NCBI RefSeq assembly: GCF_022201045.2
Contig: NC_068563.1
Span: forward strand, 26,633,001-26,697,000
Length of the DNA: 64,000 nt
Direction: 5' to 3'
Source: Citrus sinensis
Lineage: Eukaryota; Streptophyta; Magnoliopsida; Sapindales; Rutaceae
Shown: piece by piece, positions 12,344 through 30,313 of the stretch
How the letters are laid out: each line of letters starts with the position of its first letter
Position numbering within the stretch: the first letter of the stretch is position 1
Notes under the pieces: model-generated
Told to the model about the DNA's origin: nothing
The model's input: the letters and a program-made list of their open reading frames with translations, nothing else
Database searches by the model: none
Translations under genes and position numbers: made by a program

Positions 12344-14312
12344 TTGAGTGGCCAATGAAAAGAATCTTTCATGATAAAACAAGCAAAGTAATAAGCATAT
12401 TATTTTAGTAATAGCTAGGGTTAGCTCCTATTATTATTATTACTGTTATTTTTTGGAGCATATAAAATAATAAGGAAGAATATTATCTTGGCAGGTTACA
12501 TGACCATGTAAACTTCTCCACTATGTCTATGCATGTGCAAATGTCAATAATGATCAATATTAATTATTTATATTATTCTTCTTCAGTTATAAATATTGCT
12601 TTTGTGTAAAATGAATATATTTAGACATCTCATTCACGCAATGTAGTGATCACATGCTTCGATCGCTTACCGACATTTCACCAAAACGTGTACATAACAA
12701 ACACTACGTGCCCATTAATTGAACGAGGGCTGAGTTTTATGATAAAGTGATTGTTAACTCTCTCTTCAAGTCAAGGATCTCTCTTCACTTAAACCACAGC
12801 ATGTATATGCTCACTTTAATTATGTTCAGACTATAACATGCACTTGTTTAATTTGTCATTAAAACATTAAGCAGTTAATTATGAAGTCATGTAAGATAAG
12901 ACGTAAACTTTTAACATTAAGACATGGTAGAGTAAATCTCTGTTTTGCCCCTAGGTTTAGGCGTCAATTTCAAATTCGTCCGTGCATACCAAAATATGAT
13001 TTGATCACATCACAGCTCTTAAATGTTACTTTATATGATAAAAAAAAAAGTTGTATTTTTACTAATGCAATGAGTAACGGGAGGAACGTTTATAGCTTCT
13101 CATTTAAAAAAGGAAAAAAAAAACTTTTTTTTTCTTTTACGTAACATTTAACATTAATATAAGTAACGGCATAGATATCTCAGGTTATTTTAAAAATATA
13201 AGATTGGTTGTAAATTTATCCATAATCAGAGAATTTACCTCATATGACAACTCATTAGAAAATAAATTCACATTTTTTTAACTGTTAACAAGACAGTAAG
13301 TGCAATCTTTTCTATTGGTTGAGTAATTAGCCACACCTAACAAAGAAATTAAAACTAATTAAATAATTATAGAAACCATCATTCCATGAGTGTAGAAATA
13401 ATTTCGGCCCAATAAAGTCAAAAGAAATTAATTCAATAAATTAATAACCCTCTAATTTCTAACGAATGAAATAAATTCTAGGTTAATTAGCTGAGTGGTA
13501 GAGTTCAATTTCGTGGACCTCTTACATATGGGATATCATATCAATTCAATTAGTTCAATGACTTGCAAAGTAAGGGAAGTTAAAGGTTTGGTTAATTAGG
13601 TGTAACAAGTAGACTTAAAATTAGAAGCAAAGGTGGACCATTATCACCAATACCATATTATAAAATCATAGCATATAGTATATAATACAATAATAATATT
13701 GCCAAAATAAAGAGAAAAACAGGTGGATACATATGGCATGAGCAGTAACCAACTCAGCTTGGCTTCCTATCCATTTATTCCTTTTTTTTGGCATTTAATG
13801 AAAGAGAAGTGAGTGAGTGAGTGAGTATGAGTGAGTGAATGACTGAGTAAGCGAGAGAGTGATTTTAGCTTTATTATTGATTGTAACCGAAAAACCGCAC
13901 CATGGAAAGAACCTAATCCACGACTTTTTGTTGTGGTGGTGGTGATGCCAAACCCTAGTCCTCCAAAAAAAAAAAAAAGAAGAAAGAAAGAAAGAAAACT
14001 AAATTTTGTAGGCAGATAAATTAGAATAAAAAATAAGAAAAAAATTAAAGATGCCCCATTCACTCACTTTTCGTGAATCAAAGGCAACCATGAACACTAA
14101 CCACTTACTCAAAGTATTCTAAACTTCAACTAGCTAGCTAGTACTAGAAGATCATCCAAATAAGAGAATATATTAATTGCATTATTAACACAAAAAAAAA
14201 AAAAAGAATTGCGCATATTTCTTCAAAGAATTGTATTAATTATTAAAACAATAGTAATTAATAATAAAAATAATAATTCACATGGTATATGAATAATTTG
14301 CAATTTTTCTTT
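12344..14312. other. Intergenic spacer with simple repeats
   Basis: Holds a GAGT-type microsatellite at about 13808-13862, a purine tract near 13967-14000 and A-rich runs. The frame at 13767-14063 lies over these repeats and is not a gene. Something like a box A (TAGCTGAGTGGTAGAG) occurs near 13489 but no convincing box B follows it. Confidence 0.5.
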
Positions 14313-15272
14313 TCAATAATGGCAATCAACCAAAGCTGGGGCGGAGAAGACAAGAGATTGTTGGGTGGCTCCAAATCGGATATGATGATCATCTTCTGGC
14401 GCCGGTAGATTAAGATCCAACGGTAGAATACTTCTTGTTGCAGCAACAGGCTTGACATCACCAATATTGGGCTCTATTGTTGTGACTTGATTAATATTAT
14501 TACCTGTTGCAACAGCTGCCCTATGCCGTCTCATGTGACCTCCAAGTGCTTGTCCGGATGTAAACTCTGAGCCACAAATTGAACACTCGTGGATTTTGTT
14601 ACCCCCCTTATTATTATTATTATTGGTGTTGTTGTTATTGGCTGCTGCTGCTGCTGCTGATGCGGCTTGCATATGTGATTGATCATGATGATGAAGAGAG
14701 CTGTAAGAATCTTTATACTCATTCTTCGTTGGCATCACTGCAAGTGCTGGTACAGATGCTGATGATTTTTTCTCTGGTGCCTCAGCTAGCGCGGCCTTTG
14801 GCTTTTTGTGACTGGCCCTGTGGCCACCCAGCGCTTGAAATGAAGGGAAAGACCGGTTACATGTTTTGCACTCGTACACATAGAATCCTCCGGCACCGGC
14901 TTTGTTGTTAGAAGTGACAGCGGTGGTGAATTTTCTTGAAGCATTAAACTTTTGAACTTTATCATCAATGATATTTTCTTGATTTATTTTCCTTGACCGG
15001 TCATCGCCTTGAGCCAGCATGATCAAGCAATTAGCCATGTCTTGATCCTCTTCTTCAGTTGACTCGCCCGACGTTGTCGGGAAAGACATCACCGAGTTGT
15101 TATTATTATTATTGGAATAATAACTCTCATCGGCACCGGAATTGTTACCACTCGAGGAGCTATCGGTCACCGTGAAACCGAACGGAGACGTCGACCGTTG
15201 CCGCTTTGTACGCTTGCCCTTAACAATCTGATTATTCTGATATTGATCATTAGACGATGACCCCATGATCAT
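14313..15272 (-). CDS. ZAT5: ZAT5-like C2H2 zinc-finger repressor (two QALGGH fingers, EAR motif)
   Basis: Intronless gene of about 319 residues for a nuclear transcription factor of the plant C1-2i class, whose members mostly repress stress and defence genes. In order: a basic patch GKRTKRQRS near the N terminus (nuclear localisation), an acidic leucine box DMANCLIMLAQG, finger 1 CNRSFPSFQALGGHRASH, an Ala/Asn-rich linker, finger 2 CSICGSEFTSGQALGGHMRR, and the EAR repression motif LPLDLNLPAPEDD close to the C terminus. Start chosen at 15272, the first ATG in frame; a second ATG lies two codons on at 15266. A TATA box lies about 120 bases upstream. Poly-Asn and poly-Ala runs in the linker may be length-polymorphic. 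The symbol follows family resemblance and position next to the CSD2-like gene, as in Arabidopsis. Confidence 0.88.
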   Translation of the reverse strand: MIMGSSSNDQYQNNQIVKGKRTKRQRSTSPFGFTVTDSSSSGNNSGADESYYSNNNNNNSVMSFPTTSGESTEEEDQDMANCLIMLAQGDDRSRKINQENIIDDKVQKFNASRKFTTAVTSNNKAGAGGFYVYECKTCNRSFPSFQALGGHRASHKKPKAALAEAPEKKSSASVPALAVMPTKNEYKDSYSSLHHHDQSHMQAASAAAAAANNNNTNNNNNKGGNKIHECSICGSEFTSGQALGGHMRRHRAAVATGNNINQVTTIEPNIGDVKPVAATRSILPLDLNLPAPEDDHHIRFGATQQSLVFSAPALVDCHY

Positions 15273-15392
15273 ACCGGTGACAAATTCAATAACCAAGAAA
15301 TTAAATTGAAAATTTTTAGAATACGAAAAGTGTGTATGCAAGTAATGAGTTAAGCAATAAGCAAAGGGTGTGTGGTCTGGACACTGGCTTTG

Positions 15393-15402
15393 CTATATAT
15401 AG
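15393..15402 (-). promoter_or_regulatory. TATA box of the ZAT5-like gene
   Basis: CTATATATAGC-type element on the minus strand, about 120 bases above the start codon. Confidence 0.6.
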
Positions 15403-18400
15403 TGGATGGTAACAAGCTGGTTGTTGCTATATATAAATTGCAAGCTATAGATGCATAAATAAATAAATAATATTATTAGTAATAAGAACTTTGTAACAAA
15501 CAAATTTGTGGAGTCAAAAGCCGCCCCCGTGAACAGTTACCATGAAAATTCTTGCGTTTAGAAGTTTCAAAGTGTTTAAGTTAAATTAATTTAATTAAGA
15601 AACCCTTATTTTGCTCTAAAACACTGAATAATTTACTAAAGTGAGAGAGAGATTAGGAGTGTGCTAATTTAAGCATTAACCAAGTTTAGTGGAGGGAAAT
15701 TAAAGAAGAAGCATTATAGGTGAAAATTAGAGGTGGGAAAAGTTGCGGGGGAGAAAGGGAGAGAGTAACTTGGTCATAGAAATTAATTAAGACATGAGTT
15801 TATTCTTTTATTTATTTATTTATTTTTAAAATTTTCATTTAAATTTTTTTTATTAATTTAAAGAAGGGTTGGTGCTAATAACGTTGGGAGTCAGTTTCAC
15901 AATCGCTTTCTTACAGTATTGCCAACCAAGTCACGAATAAACACAAGCCATTAAAAGCAAAGCCGTTGCACGTTAAAGGGTATGCTGCCCCTCATTCACT
16001 CCATGTCTTCTTAAAGTAAAGTACCATACCACTACTACTGCCACTACTTCACTATTTCTTAGATTCTCATGACTTTCAAGCAAACCTTTCCGATTTCTTT
16101 TTCTTTCAAATTCATCAAGTCTTTAAATAGTATACAAATATAAACAATGTATATAGCCCTTTTCTAACTCAAATGTAAATAGAATCGAATTGAAAAATAA
16201 ATCGGTAAAACGTGAAAATTTTGATCTCAACCTAATTAATTTTTATGATGTAAAGGTAGATATATGATCTTGATTCAAAATGAACCGTCCCTTTTGAGGC
16301 CTCATCCCTATAAGAATTTTGTTATCCTTATAGATGTATACCATATTAAATGATTTTATTAGTCGAACTAATTAATTTATATCGATTAGGTAATACTTTA
16401 CGAGGTTTCAACAATATACAAATTCATAAATTAAAGAAGATTTCTATTGCTTGACATGTCTATCTCATGTGAAGTTAATTTGTGGGAGCGAGTAGGTTGT
16501 AGTTAGGGGCACCGAATGCCCAATCCTGGAAGAAAAGAAAGGAACACAAGGAGGTGCAATTTGGCATTGGCATGTGGGTTAAGTTAGTAGGGTATGTTCA
16601 CCCTACAAGTATGTATGTGACACACATGAGTTCATTCTTTGTTTTTTTTTATTCACTTTTATATATATTTGATTAGAGAATTTTTTAAAACTAATTTTCA
16701 AGTTCTTTAATGAAGCTTGCCAGGAATCGTGGCTTATCTGTAAACTGTTACATTAATTAAGCTGTAATATATATTATTCTTTCTTAATAGAGCGACTTGT
16801 TTTGATCATGGATATTAAACATAACTTGACTTGTTGAGAAGGTCATTATTAAACAAAAATCAGTGCATAACTTCAATATTAATTGCTAAATTCTTTAGTT
16901 GAGTTATACCAAAAGAATCACAAAATCAAAGTCTTGAAGTAAACCCAATCTTGTTCTGCTTTGGCTGGCTTAATAATGTAACAATTTATAAATTATTAGT
17001 TAAAACTTGATTGTTGGACGATTAAACAAATTGGATGTACGAATAAGCGGGCTAGGCAAAGTCATTCTGTATGAATTTCTTCAATTAGTCAACTGAAAGG
17101 GCTAAAGTTATTGCTTGTACTTTAGCTCTTGATACATTAATTTACAAGAAAAAATAACCATTAATTAAAAATTAACTCAATGTTCCCCAGCAATTTTTAA
17201 TTTAAGGTTAACCAAACTGGTGACATTGTATCTGCAAGAATTTCTGGTTAGGTCATGTTATAGTTCATGATCAAGTTGTTCATGCACCGTTGACCGCTCA
17301 TGTATATATATCTCACTTGTACAACATTTTTTTGACATTAATGGCGGCTAATATTAAAAATGTGCAAGTTTAAATTGCTGCTTTCTTTTGAATGGATTCC
17401 AAAAATTATTTAGTACGAACTATTACATTCATGACACTTGCCTTAATTTTCCTTATAATTGTCACAATCAGTGGCACAATCAGTTCTTATAAGTTGTAGA
17501 ATATTTTTCTTGAGATGATCACTCAATTGCACTATACAAAACTAGTTAGTACGTCTCTTGTTCTTAATTAGGTGAATCGGGTCAACCAAGTGGGTACTTG
17601 TCACACTTAGTAAACAATTTTATGATGAGGAACTTGTTTTTAAGTCATGATAATATTCTCGTAAAGGGCAAAGGTTACCTTCATGAAATTTGCTTAATAA
17701 CCTCTTAATCTTTTAAAAGTTCACATAAACTTCTTTTTCGTTTACTGTTTATTTCTAAGGAATATCAAACATGCGCTCGTACCTATTTTAGAGGTCTACA
17801 CAATAGTGAGATTTGGTTTATGAAAAAAGTAATATAAGAGGTCACACATAAGCCTTCCCTGCTAACATTGCAAATTAGGAAGAATTTGTGCATCTATTTT
17901 TGAAAGGTTTGAGATGTAGAAAAATTTGAGAGTCATACGGTTTTTTTGGCATAATTATAATACACATGGCATCGGTTGCTGTATATTGCCTTCTTTAGAA
18001 CAATTCAAAATCTAATTCAATTTGTCTCGCTAACTGGTCAATTCAATCAAGCCGATTAAAGTTGGTCGATTTGGTCAGTTTAACATATGGTAGTATATCA
18101 TGTTCGATTCAAAATTCTCTAGATTAACTAGAGTATTAGACAGGATTGAATATGGAGTTCATAAATCTTGATGCCTGATCTCCAACATTTGTTGTTAGTG
18201 TAGGTTATTAATGATCATCATCATTATTTATTTTTATTAGAATTATGGATAAATTTTATTATTAACATTGGCTTGTTTAATTACAATTTTAATATGCACC
18301 ACATGAGTAAGAACGAAATGAAAATATCTTGTGATTATTCACAAAAGTAATCGTATATCAAAGCACAATCAATCAACCAAAAGTGTGGCCATCACACACA

Positions 18401-21293
18401 CACATTTTATTTCTTCTAGAAATTTATGTAATTAAATAATTAACAGTGCTAATTCGTAGATCAGTGAAGCGATTTAATTACTCATTAAATTATTAGAAGG
18501 AACCCAACTGTCGCTTAAACAAGAACATTACTTAATGAAAACACAATAGTATGACAAGAGTTGATATGTTTATATCTTTGCAATGAGAGGATGAACTTCA
18601 GCGCAATTCGGCTTGTGATTATTGGAATTTAGTCTATTCTATTATCCATCAATCTGTCAAATCTCTTTATATCATAGATGCCTTTCCCTTTTGAGAAGAA
18701 GATTAGGAAATTGCATGCCGGAGTACGTAACAATTTTAATTTGTTGATGCAAAATTTCGCTTGTTTCAACTTAGATTTCATTGACTTTAGTTTCGTATTA
18801 TAAAATGATAACTTTGAGATAACGTGCCGAGATATGCTCATAAACTAAAGCTGGTTGTAATTTCTTTATTTTCATTTCAATAATTCCATGATGAGAGAAT
18901 GAGTTCAAGTCCCACAAACTAATTTTTATAAATATCACTGTGAGGCAAATCATGTATTTATTTATATAAATGTTTGAAAAAACTTGGTAAATTTCACGAT
19001 TATACTGTAATTAATTGGAATAATTTAGACTCTCTTGTTTGTAATATTATAACAAAATATTTATTAAGAGAAACATCAAGAGCATCTGTGGGTTCATGTT
19101 TTTTCTCTAATCCAAGGTCAAAGCCAATGGGTAAAATATGTATATCATGCAAATTGGATTAGCATCACTCGCACATTGAAAATTTCCATTTATTGATAAA
19201 ATGATTCCTATCATTGAAATTAAACACGTTTTAATTAAAGAATTTGTAACTCGACCAACATGTATATGGCAACTACTAAATTAAGAGTCTAAATAGAGAT
19301 GGAGATGGAAGAGTAGTGGGAAAAAGAAGGGCGGCAGGTTCTTGGCATACCAAATTAATGTGGTTAGCTAAGGCCTCAGCATAAGCTTAGTCGTGTGAGG
19401 CACGTTAAATAAAAGGCACCTTGCCGCCATTATTATTACCTCTTTCTGTTTGCGGTTGATCTAGGGCAAGTAAAGCATTCTTCTTCTTTTCTGTCCAGTT
19501 TTCGGTAGAGATATGAAGGTGTTATTGAAAAGACATTTTCCTTCTTTCTAAATTTAGCTAATATTACTTTAGAAACTAGATATTCACAGTTTAAAAAGTT
19601 TTTTGCTGCCAAGATCTAGGCTTTGAATGGATCGGATCTACCTTCAAATAAATATCTTCCTTCAGATAAAACACAAGTCGACTTGTATTCCTTCATACCT
19701 AAATAATGTATGGTTTCTGAAATTTAAATAGTACTTTTACCTAAAAAAACTACTCCTTGTTCTAATAATATTTACCTTATTGCCTAATCATTAACTAATC
19801 CAGCTTAAGTGTTCTTGTGTGTGTCTCTGTGTGTTGTGTTGTGTGTATATTTTACCTTCTTTGAGAGTAAATCTCTGATTCATAAAAATAGATTTTCAGT
19901 ACAAATTTCGTCAGGATTCTAATCATTATATTAAAAGAATCTTAAAAGAGAAGAAGAAGAAGGCAACAGTTTCCCAAAAAGAGAAAGATGCGTGTATTAA
20001 CAGAAAGCAAAGAGCTCCGTCAGTCATGCTATGTGAATAATGAAGTTGAAAAGTCAATGTTAATTGATTAGAAAAATAATGAGAAATTTGACTTTTTCTT
20101 TCTTTCCCTTAATTTGTTTTTTTTTTTTTTACTTTTCTTTTAAATAGATATTTTCAGTTGGATTATACTGCAAGAGTATGGACAATCTCGTTTCTGTAGA
20201 GTCTTTGGGAATGTTCATTCCTAAATAATTAAACAGAGATCAGTAGGAGCACTTATATTAAAATGTTAAGCTAAAACTACAAAGTTAAATTTTATAAACT
20301 AGTTAGTGTATTGTTTGAAGATTAAATAAGCTATTTTTACTCTACTAGTAAAGTTCAAATTTTAAAATTTTGGAAGTAGAGGTTGAATAACTTTTTTAAA
20401 ATATTAAACATTCAAAATATCATTTACCTATCTAACAATTTTATTTATTTTTTTTTTTCATAACATAACTTTTAAAAAATTTGTCAATTAAAGTAATTTT
20501 ATTTCTATTTTTTCCCTTTTCTTTTTAACATATTAAATCAAGCATTTGTAATGTATACATATGAGCTCGTAAGATGTGGGGAAGTATAAGCAGTTTATCT
20601 AAGGTAAGGTGACTTTAAGGAAGATTTTAAATTTTATTATTTTAGTCAATTTTTGTTATTTTCTATTTTAATTAGCATTTTATTAGGTACGTGTTAAGTC
20701 TTTTATTTCTATTTTAATTATGATTTAGTTTTAAATTTAAGTTAACTCGGGAAATAAGTTTTACCCTATTATGAAAAGGGAGATATTGTCATTATTTTCA
20801 TAAGAATATTTTAACTAATAAAAACTATCCCCCTTTATTAATTTTCTTTGTGATTATATATATATATCAAAATCTCTCTTATAAAGTTGTTTAGATTTAA
20901 GCATCATCTAATCCCAGAGTATGGCATTTTTAATCTACCTTGAATCATTCTTAAAACTATATCTAGTTTAACAACCACAACACGATCAAACTTAAACTTG
21001 TGTCTTCGCTGTTCTTTATCGAACGAAAGAATTTTATTTTACAATTATTCTACTTCCGCTACCCCCCATGCCTCATTATCATCGTGCTCTCTCAGCAATA
21101 AGCAGTAGTGCAGTAGTTTTGATTGTTAAAGTAGCTTTGAATAATTAAATTAAACTCGTAAAAAAATCACAAATAAGAATCAAAATTTAACATAATTGTA
21201 TATATTTTACTAAATTGGGTGGCTCAACAACTTGTGCCACATGGGGCCAGCCTTGCCTGCTGCGTAATCCAATTTCAGTTGAGTGATAAATAC

Positions 21294-21354
<61 letters not shown>

Positions 21355-24300
21355 CACTGCTCAACTTTAACACTCACTCCACTTCCCTTGCGACGTCACT
21401 TGGCCTCAAGTAAGGCCTTTTGTTCTCACCCACTCATTTCATCACAGCATGATCGTTTGCAACTATTAAGCATCTCATTTTTGGATAAATATACAATAAT
21501 TTTTATATTTACATATAACAATTTAGTATGCGACATTGTTCATCATACAGCTTTATAATTACTGATACAAATAAAATTTTTACTAATAGTCTTTCTTATT
21601 TTCTTGTTTGTCACTCATCAATGAACTAACTCAGTTCCTGCTTTCTAATATTAACAATATAAAGTTTACTTACTCCCATTATACATTTCATATTATAGAT
21701 GTATTGATCATAATGACATTTGAGGAGTAGTTTGTGTGGATGAAGGTTAATTTTTGGTATCGACCCAAAACCAAGAGGAACCATTAATAAATAAATAAAT
21801 GTCACTATGTGATGTCTGTATTAGCTCATCAATTGTGTACAATCTGTCATGCAGGCCTAGTAGTAGTGAGAATTTACGCAATTAAAAGAAGCAGCTTCTG
21901 CAAAAGTCAATGCTCCAATATAATATAGTTTGTAATATATTTTAAGTCGATACAGATTAGATGTTTCTTGTTATTATATTAGCTCCATTTTCAACACAAT
22001 CAATGAAGCAGAAAAAACCTCTTGGTATTAATGAGTTGTTAAGTGCTACCAAATAATCAAAACTCTCAAATAAAAAACACTAATGATATTCGATAAAGAT
22101 ACCTCGAATTATAAACTCAAATATATTTAAATCCAATTTATATAAAAATGCATATATATGGAGTTAATGTTTAGTTGGCAAAAATATGAGAGGTAGAAGG
22201 GCATTCTCCTTATTCATAGTTAGTAAACCATAAATTTTATGAAAAATAAAGTAAAAGCAAGAGTTGGTTACCAGAAGAGAGAAAACAAAAGAAAATGAGA
22301 GTACAAGTGGTGTTGGTGTAGCGAGTGATGAGTTTAGTAGTGATGCATCGGAGAAGCACAAGCACTTATTGGAAGTTGCAACTAATGCAAAATCAAGACA
22401 TATTATTATCGGCAACCATCAAACCCCACCTTTTGTGACAATGACTCTATGCCAACTACACTCCTAAAACCCTAATTAGTAATTACACTTTAATCTCACT
22501 CTCTCCTTTCACTTGTATACACCTTCACACTTGCCTTGTGACTTGTGAGTTGTGAGTTGTGAATAAACTCTCAATCAAACAACTAACATATCCTAACCCA
22601 CTTGCATACTTGGCAATTTACATATTCAGATCACTAAATCTTGTGTTGGTAAGGCGTCTTTTAAGGTTCTATCAACCTCATTATGCCATAAGAAAAAGGT
22701 AATCTTAATTTATCTCTTTTGAAAGTTTTTGAATTTTTGCTTCTTTTAACTAGTCAATAGATTTTTTTGCTTCAAAGAAGGTTAAACACATGGGATTATA
22801 TTAAAAATTTGTTGGAAATTTGTTTTGTGGCTTGTTAGTCTCGTTTAATTTTGATTTTTGATATTAATAATCAATGGCATTTAACACTTGGGCATCTAAT
22901 TAATAGAGAGATGTTTTTGGTATTTTCTTTGACAATGGAGTCGGATGAGTGAGTGATTGTGTGTGAGTCACCTAATATAAATTGATTGCTTGTGTAAGTA
23001 TGTATAATGGTTTGTTGATTAATAATATAATCAAATAATGGCATGAGTCACGTACCAAAACTACCCACCCGTCAAGTATTAGAAATTGTTAGCCATTTCG
23101 TACCAATTTTGATCTCACAAAGAAAAAATTAGTAAGAAAGAATCGTCAGATCATTTCCTTTGGCCTAACGTTCTTCGATTATGTGTTGACAAATCGAGTA
23201 TAAAAGCAATGTATGTGCCGGTCATCAATTTGTAAGACTCTTCTCATTGTTCATTTTGGACATTTTTTCACTTCAGTCCAAGAGATTTTCTGCTTAACTT
23301 TGATTAGGTGGCCGACCTACTCGAAATTTTTTTCATTAACTTACCTAATTTTCTTAATCCAGTCCATTCGACAGAGGGAAAAAAGAAGGGGAAAAAAAGC
23401 ACTAATTAATCTTAATATTAGTCAGTAAAGTCTATTTTAATGGTGAAAATACTTGAAAGAACTGAAGAATATCTCGAGTGGGAGCATTAATATGCTGTGT
23501 GCCCATTGAATATATTTCGGTGCATTCATATTTTTTTTTTCCAACCCATCAATAAGATTTTAATTATTTATCCAATTTTTCAAGGAACTAATATGTCGTG
23601 TTCTTGCACTTATCTGTAATGTCATTTATTTGCAAAGAATTGAAAGGGGAGATATCTAAAAATTAGTTATGCTTTGCTAAAACAAACAAATAAATAAAAC
23701 TAAGGGATATGATCTTTAAGAATTCAAAGGTTGAAGTGAGAGCAAAGGTCTAAATCATTGTGATCCACGTTGGCAAGACTGAGTGTACAAAACTACAAAT
23801 TAGAAAACAAAATTACTTGTGAAAGAAAATCGCAAACATGGTTACTCACCAACTTCATTACTGCAGATTTGACCGAGCAGCTTATCTGCTCCCCATCCAT
23901 ATTTATTCGAAGAGGATTTCTAACAGAAATTGTAGGCCTCAACACACGTCATGTGATGGTGAAGTCGTTTGGTCTTGATTTTTACCCTTGCCACGAAGAC
24001 AAATATAGTTCAATTTATACACAGTCAATCAAGAAAAATGAATATTGCGTATTTTGAATCCAGATGACAGAGAGGGTGGTTTTTTTTTTTACGTTTTATG
24101 TTAAAATTGCCAAGTGGAGTATATTATAAAGTATCCAATTCCTAATTGGTTCAATGTCTTGACTCCAAATTGCAAAAAAAAGAAAAAGAAAATAAAAAGA
24201 GACCCAAACATTAACGAAGAGGTTGCACAATGTATGCAGCAGCCCAAATACTAAATTGATTTTCAGCAGTCAGGCTTTGTTAGGCTTTGTTCGGCATTGT

Positions 24301-24500
24301 CTTATCGATAACGTTTGGCGACTATGACTTTTAAATAATGATTTTGACAAGAATATTCGTCAAATCACTGTGGAGTTAGTAAGATCACCTTATCTTTCAA
24401 TCAACTGTTGCAAGTGTTCACCAGATGCTAGAAAATAAGACCAAATAGAGCCTCAATTCTACCAAAGTAGGGTAGAGGAGGATCCAGTTCCATAAGTTTC
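15403..24500. other. Gene-poor AT-rich spacer of about 9 kb
   Basis: No conserved protein or RNA gene found. Short frames at 22264-22467 and 23770-24057 have no known domain and no exon structure I can support. The stretch 18874-18940 has a box B-like GAGTTCAAGTCCC that may be a SINE relic. The stretch holds one long AC microsatellite, listed separately. An unrecognised small or non-coding gene cannot be excluded. Confidence 0.5.
21295..21352. repeat. AC dinucleotide microsatellite, 29 units
   Basis: An uninterrupted run of AC over 58 bases, likely polymorphic. The two overlapping Thr-His reading frames here are artefacts of the repeat. Confidence 0.98.
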
Positions 24501-24756
24501 AAAAGACGACAGAAGTTCTGGAATCCAGTTCTATAAGTTTCAAAAACCACAAGTCAAGGACATTAACAAAGACATGCACAGATAGATCCTCAAGTTTATC
24601 TTGTTCGCATAATGCCGGCAAGCATTATTTTATTAATACCAGCTGTCTGCACAAATTTATGTTACACGCTCTCACTTTCAACACTGTACTTGGCTCCGAT
24701 TGATAATCTGGAAAAAGCATGCAGCATATAGTGCAACCACACTGGTTTTGCTGATC

Positions 24757-28726
<3,970 letters not shown>

Positions 28727-28835
28727 TGAGCGTGAGGGTGAGTGGATGGACGGATGGACGGACGGACGGATGATGTTAATTGATAATGCGATTTTGTGTT
28801 TCTGGTGATTGCTATACAAGTGTGTCTAGTGTTTG

Positions 28836-28843
28836 TATTTATA
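28836..28843 (-). promoter_or_regulatory. TATA box of the CSD2 gene
   Basis: TATAAATA on the minus strand, about 110 bases upstream of the ATG at 28726. Confidence 0.55.
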
Positions 28844-29422
28844 TGTATATATCATCGTCATCTCTGAATTTGACTGCCGCTCGTGTTAGTGTTTGTGTCT
28901 GGTGGGTCTGGTTGTCTGTTTGTATTTTGGTTGGATAGGGTTCATAGTTTGCCTCATTTACAAATTCACCCTGCTAAAATTTTTAAATCATGTATTTTGC
29001 TTGCCTACTTTCAATTATTATGAATTATTGTGGATTCCAACAAGGAAATGGAAACACCACTTCTAATTAATGGATTTGTTATTTTTTTTTGTAGATATAT
29101 ATTGTCACCCACTCCACAAGATATCAACTATATATAGATGTAGTTTTTGAACAAAACCTAGAATAATTAAAAAATTAGCTTACCTTCCTTTGTCTGTTGA
29201 TCTTCTTTTAAGTATTATAAATAAAGTTTTATTACAAATTTTCTTATCCAATTCTAAAGGATTTGCTTCCAAATTTACAACATACTACTTTTCAAATTTA
29301 TAACATCAATATCAATGTTATCCTTACTTGCATTTTTAATTCTATTTTCTTTTTACCTTTTTTATATGTAATTTTTTAGATCAATATTCTATACCATTAG
29401 ATTGAATTATGAAAGGAGAGGA

Positions 29423-29625
29423 GTTCTGTTAGCATAAAGTTTGATATAAATTTTAATTTATCAAGTTCATTTAATTAAATGGAATAAATTTAAATTAAAA
29501 AAATGTGATTCATTATTTATAGGACTTTTGTTAACATAAAATTTTGATATGAATTTTAATCTATCAAATTCCTTAATTTAATGAAATAAATTTACAATGA
29601 AATAATGTACAGTTTTTTATTTATC
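29423..29625. repeat. Tandem duplication of about 100 bp between CSD2 and SMG8
   Basis: Two diverged units, about 29423-29522 and 29527-29625, each running from a GTTA(G/A)CATAAA motif through TTTTAAT(T/C)TATCAA to GAAATAAATTTA-like sequence. It lies in the shared promoter region of the two divergent genes. Nothing else recognised from 28850 to 29970. Confidence 0.65.
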
Positions 29626-29977
29626 TATTATTAGATTGAATCGATTCGAATAATAAAAGTTTAAATCATTATTTTACGTCAAAATTCTATGCTAAGAAAA
29701 TATTACCTATTAAAAAATAAAGAAGATATTAAATTTTACAAGATTAATGGACGATAATTTTTGAAAAATATAAAAATTAAAATTGAAATAATCCCCTCCA
29801 AATAAATTAGTAAGTATCACTGACCAGTGGTCAAATCATGAGGGTTGTACTGAAACAAAATCTAACAAATTTGGAACTAGAAAATACCACAGAACTTAAG
29901 GGGCTAAATTACAACAATTTAGAGACTTCAACGCCCAAATTGTCAAAATAGCAAAAACTCTCTCTCTCTCTCTCTTT

Positions 29978-30313
29978 ATGTGATTTATGAACCCAAAAAC
30001 CCAACCCCCTTCACTCTTACAGTTTCCTTTTTCCGTACATGGACCCGCCCAATCCTCCCTCCATGCGGGTCCTGACCCGCCCACCCGTACCCGTTTCCGC
30101 ACCCATTCCCTCCTCGGATCCTCCGCCACAACCCCAACCTCCCTCCACCTCCTCCAACTCATTCCCTCACTTCCCAAACGGCGTCGTTGTCGTTGGCTTC
30201 GTATCCCAAAGATCCGACACCTCCTCCCAGCTCATCAACAGGGTCTTGGACTCCAACACATTTGGGTCGGGTCGCCTGGACAAGGGACTCGACGTAGAAA
30301 AAGAGGAAGTTAA
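29978..30313 (+). promoter_or_regulatory. Upstream AUGs in the SMG8 leader: AUG-stop and an overlapping uORF
   Basis: Just after a CT-rich initiator-like run (29958-29976) there is an ATG directly followed by TGA (29978-29983), then a second ATG at 29987 that opens a 108-codon frame ending at 30313. The second frame overlaps the SMG8 start at 30039 in another frame. Whether these lie in the mRNA depends on the true transcription start, which I cannot see. Confidence 0.45.

Noticed and set aside
13489-13600. Possible SINE with box A-like TAGCTGAGTGG
   Set aside because: No acceptable box B at the right distance and no tail or duplication.
13767-14063. 98-codon frame on the minus strand
   Set aside because: It covers GAGT and purine simple repeats; low complexity and no domain.
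21219-21558. Two Thr-His repeat proteins
   Set aside because: They are translations of the AC microsatellite in different frames, with no other support.
22264-22467. 67-codon Ser/Glu-rich frame
   Set aside because: Composition looks coding-like, but there is no homology I can name and the opposite strand is equally open.
23770-24057. 95-codon frame on the plus strand
   Set aside because: No recognisable family, no promoter or splice signals tied to it; length possible by chance.
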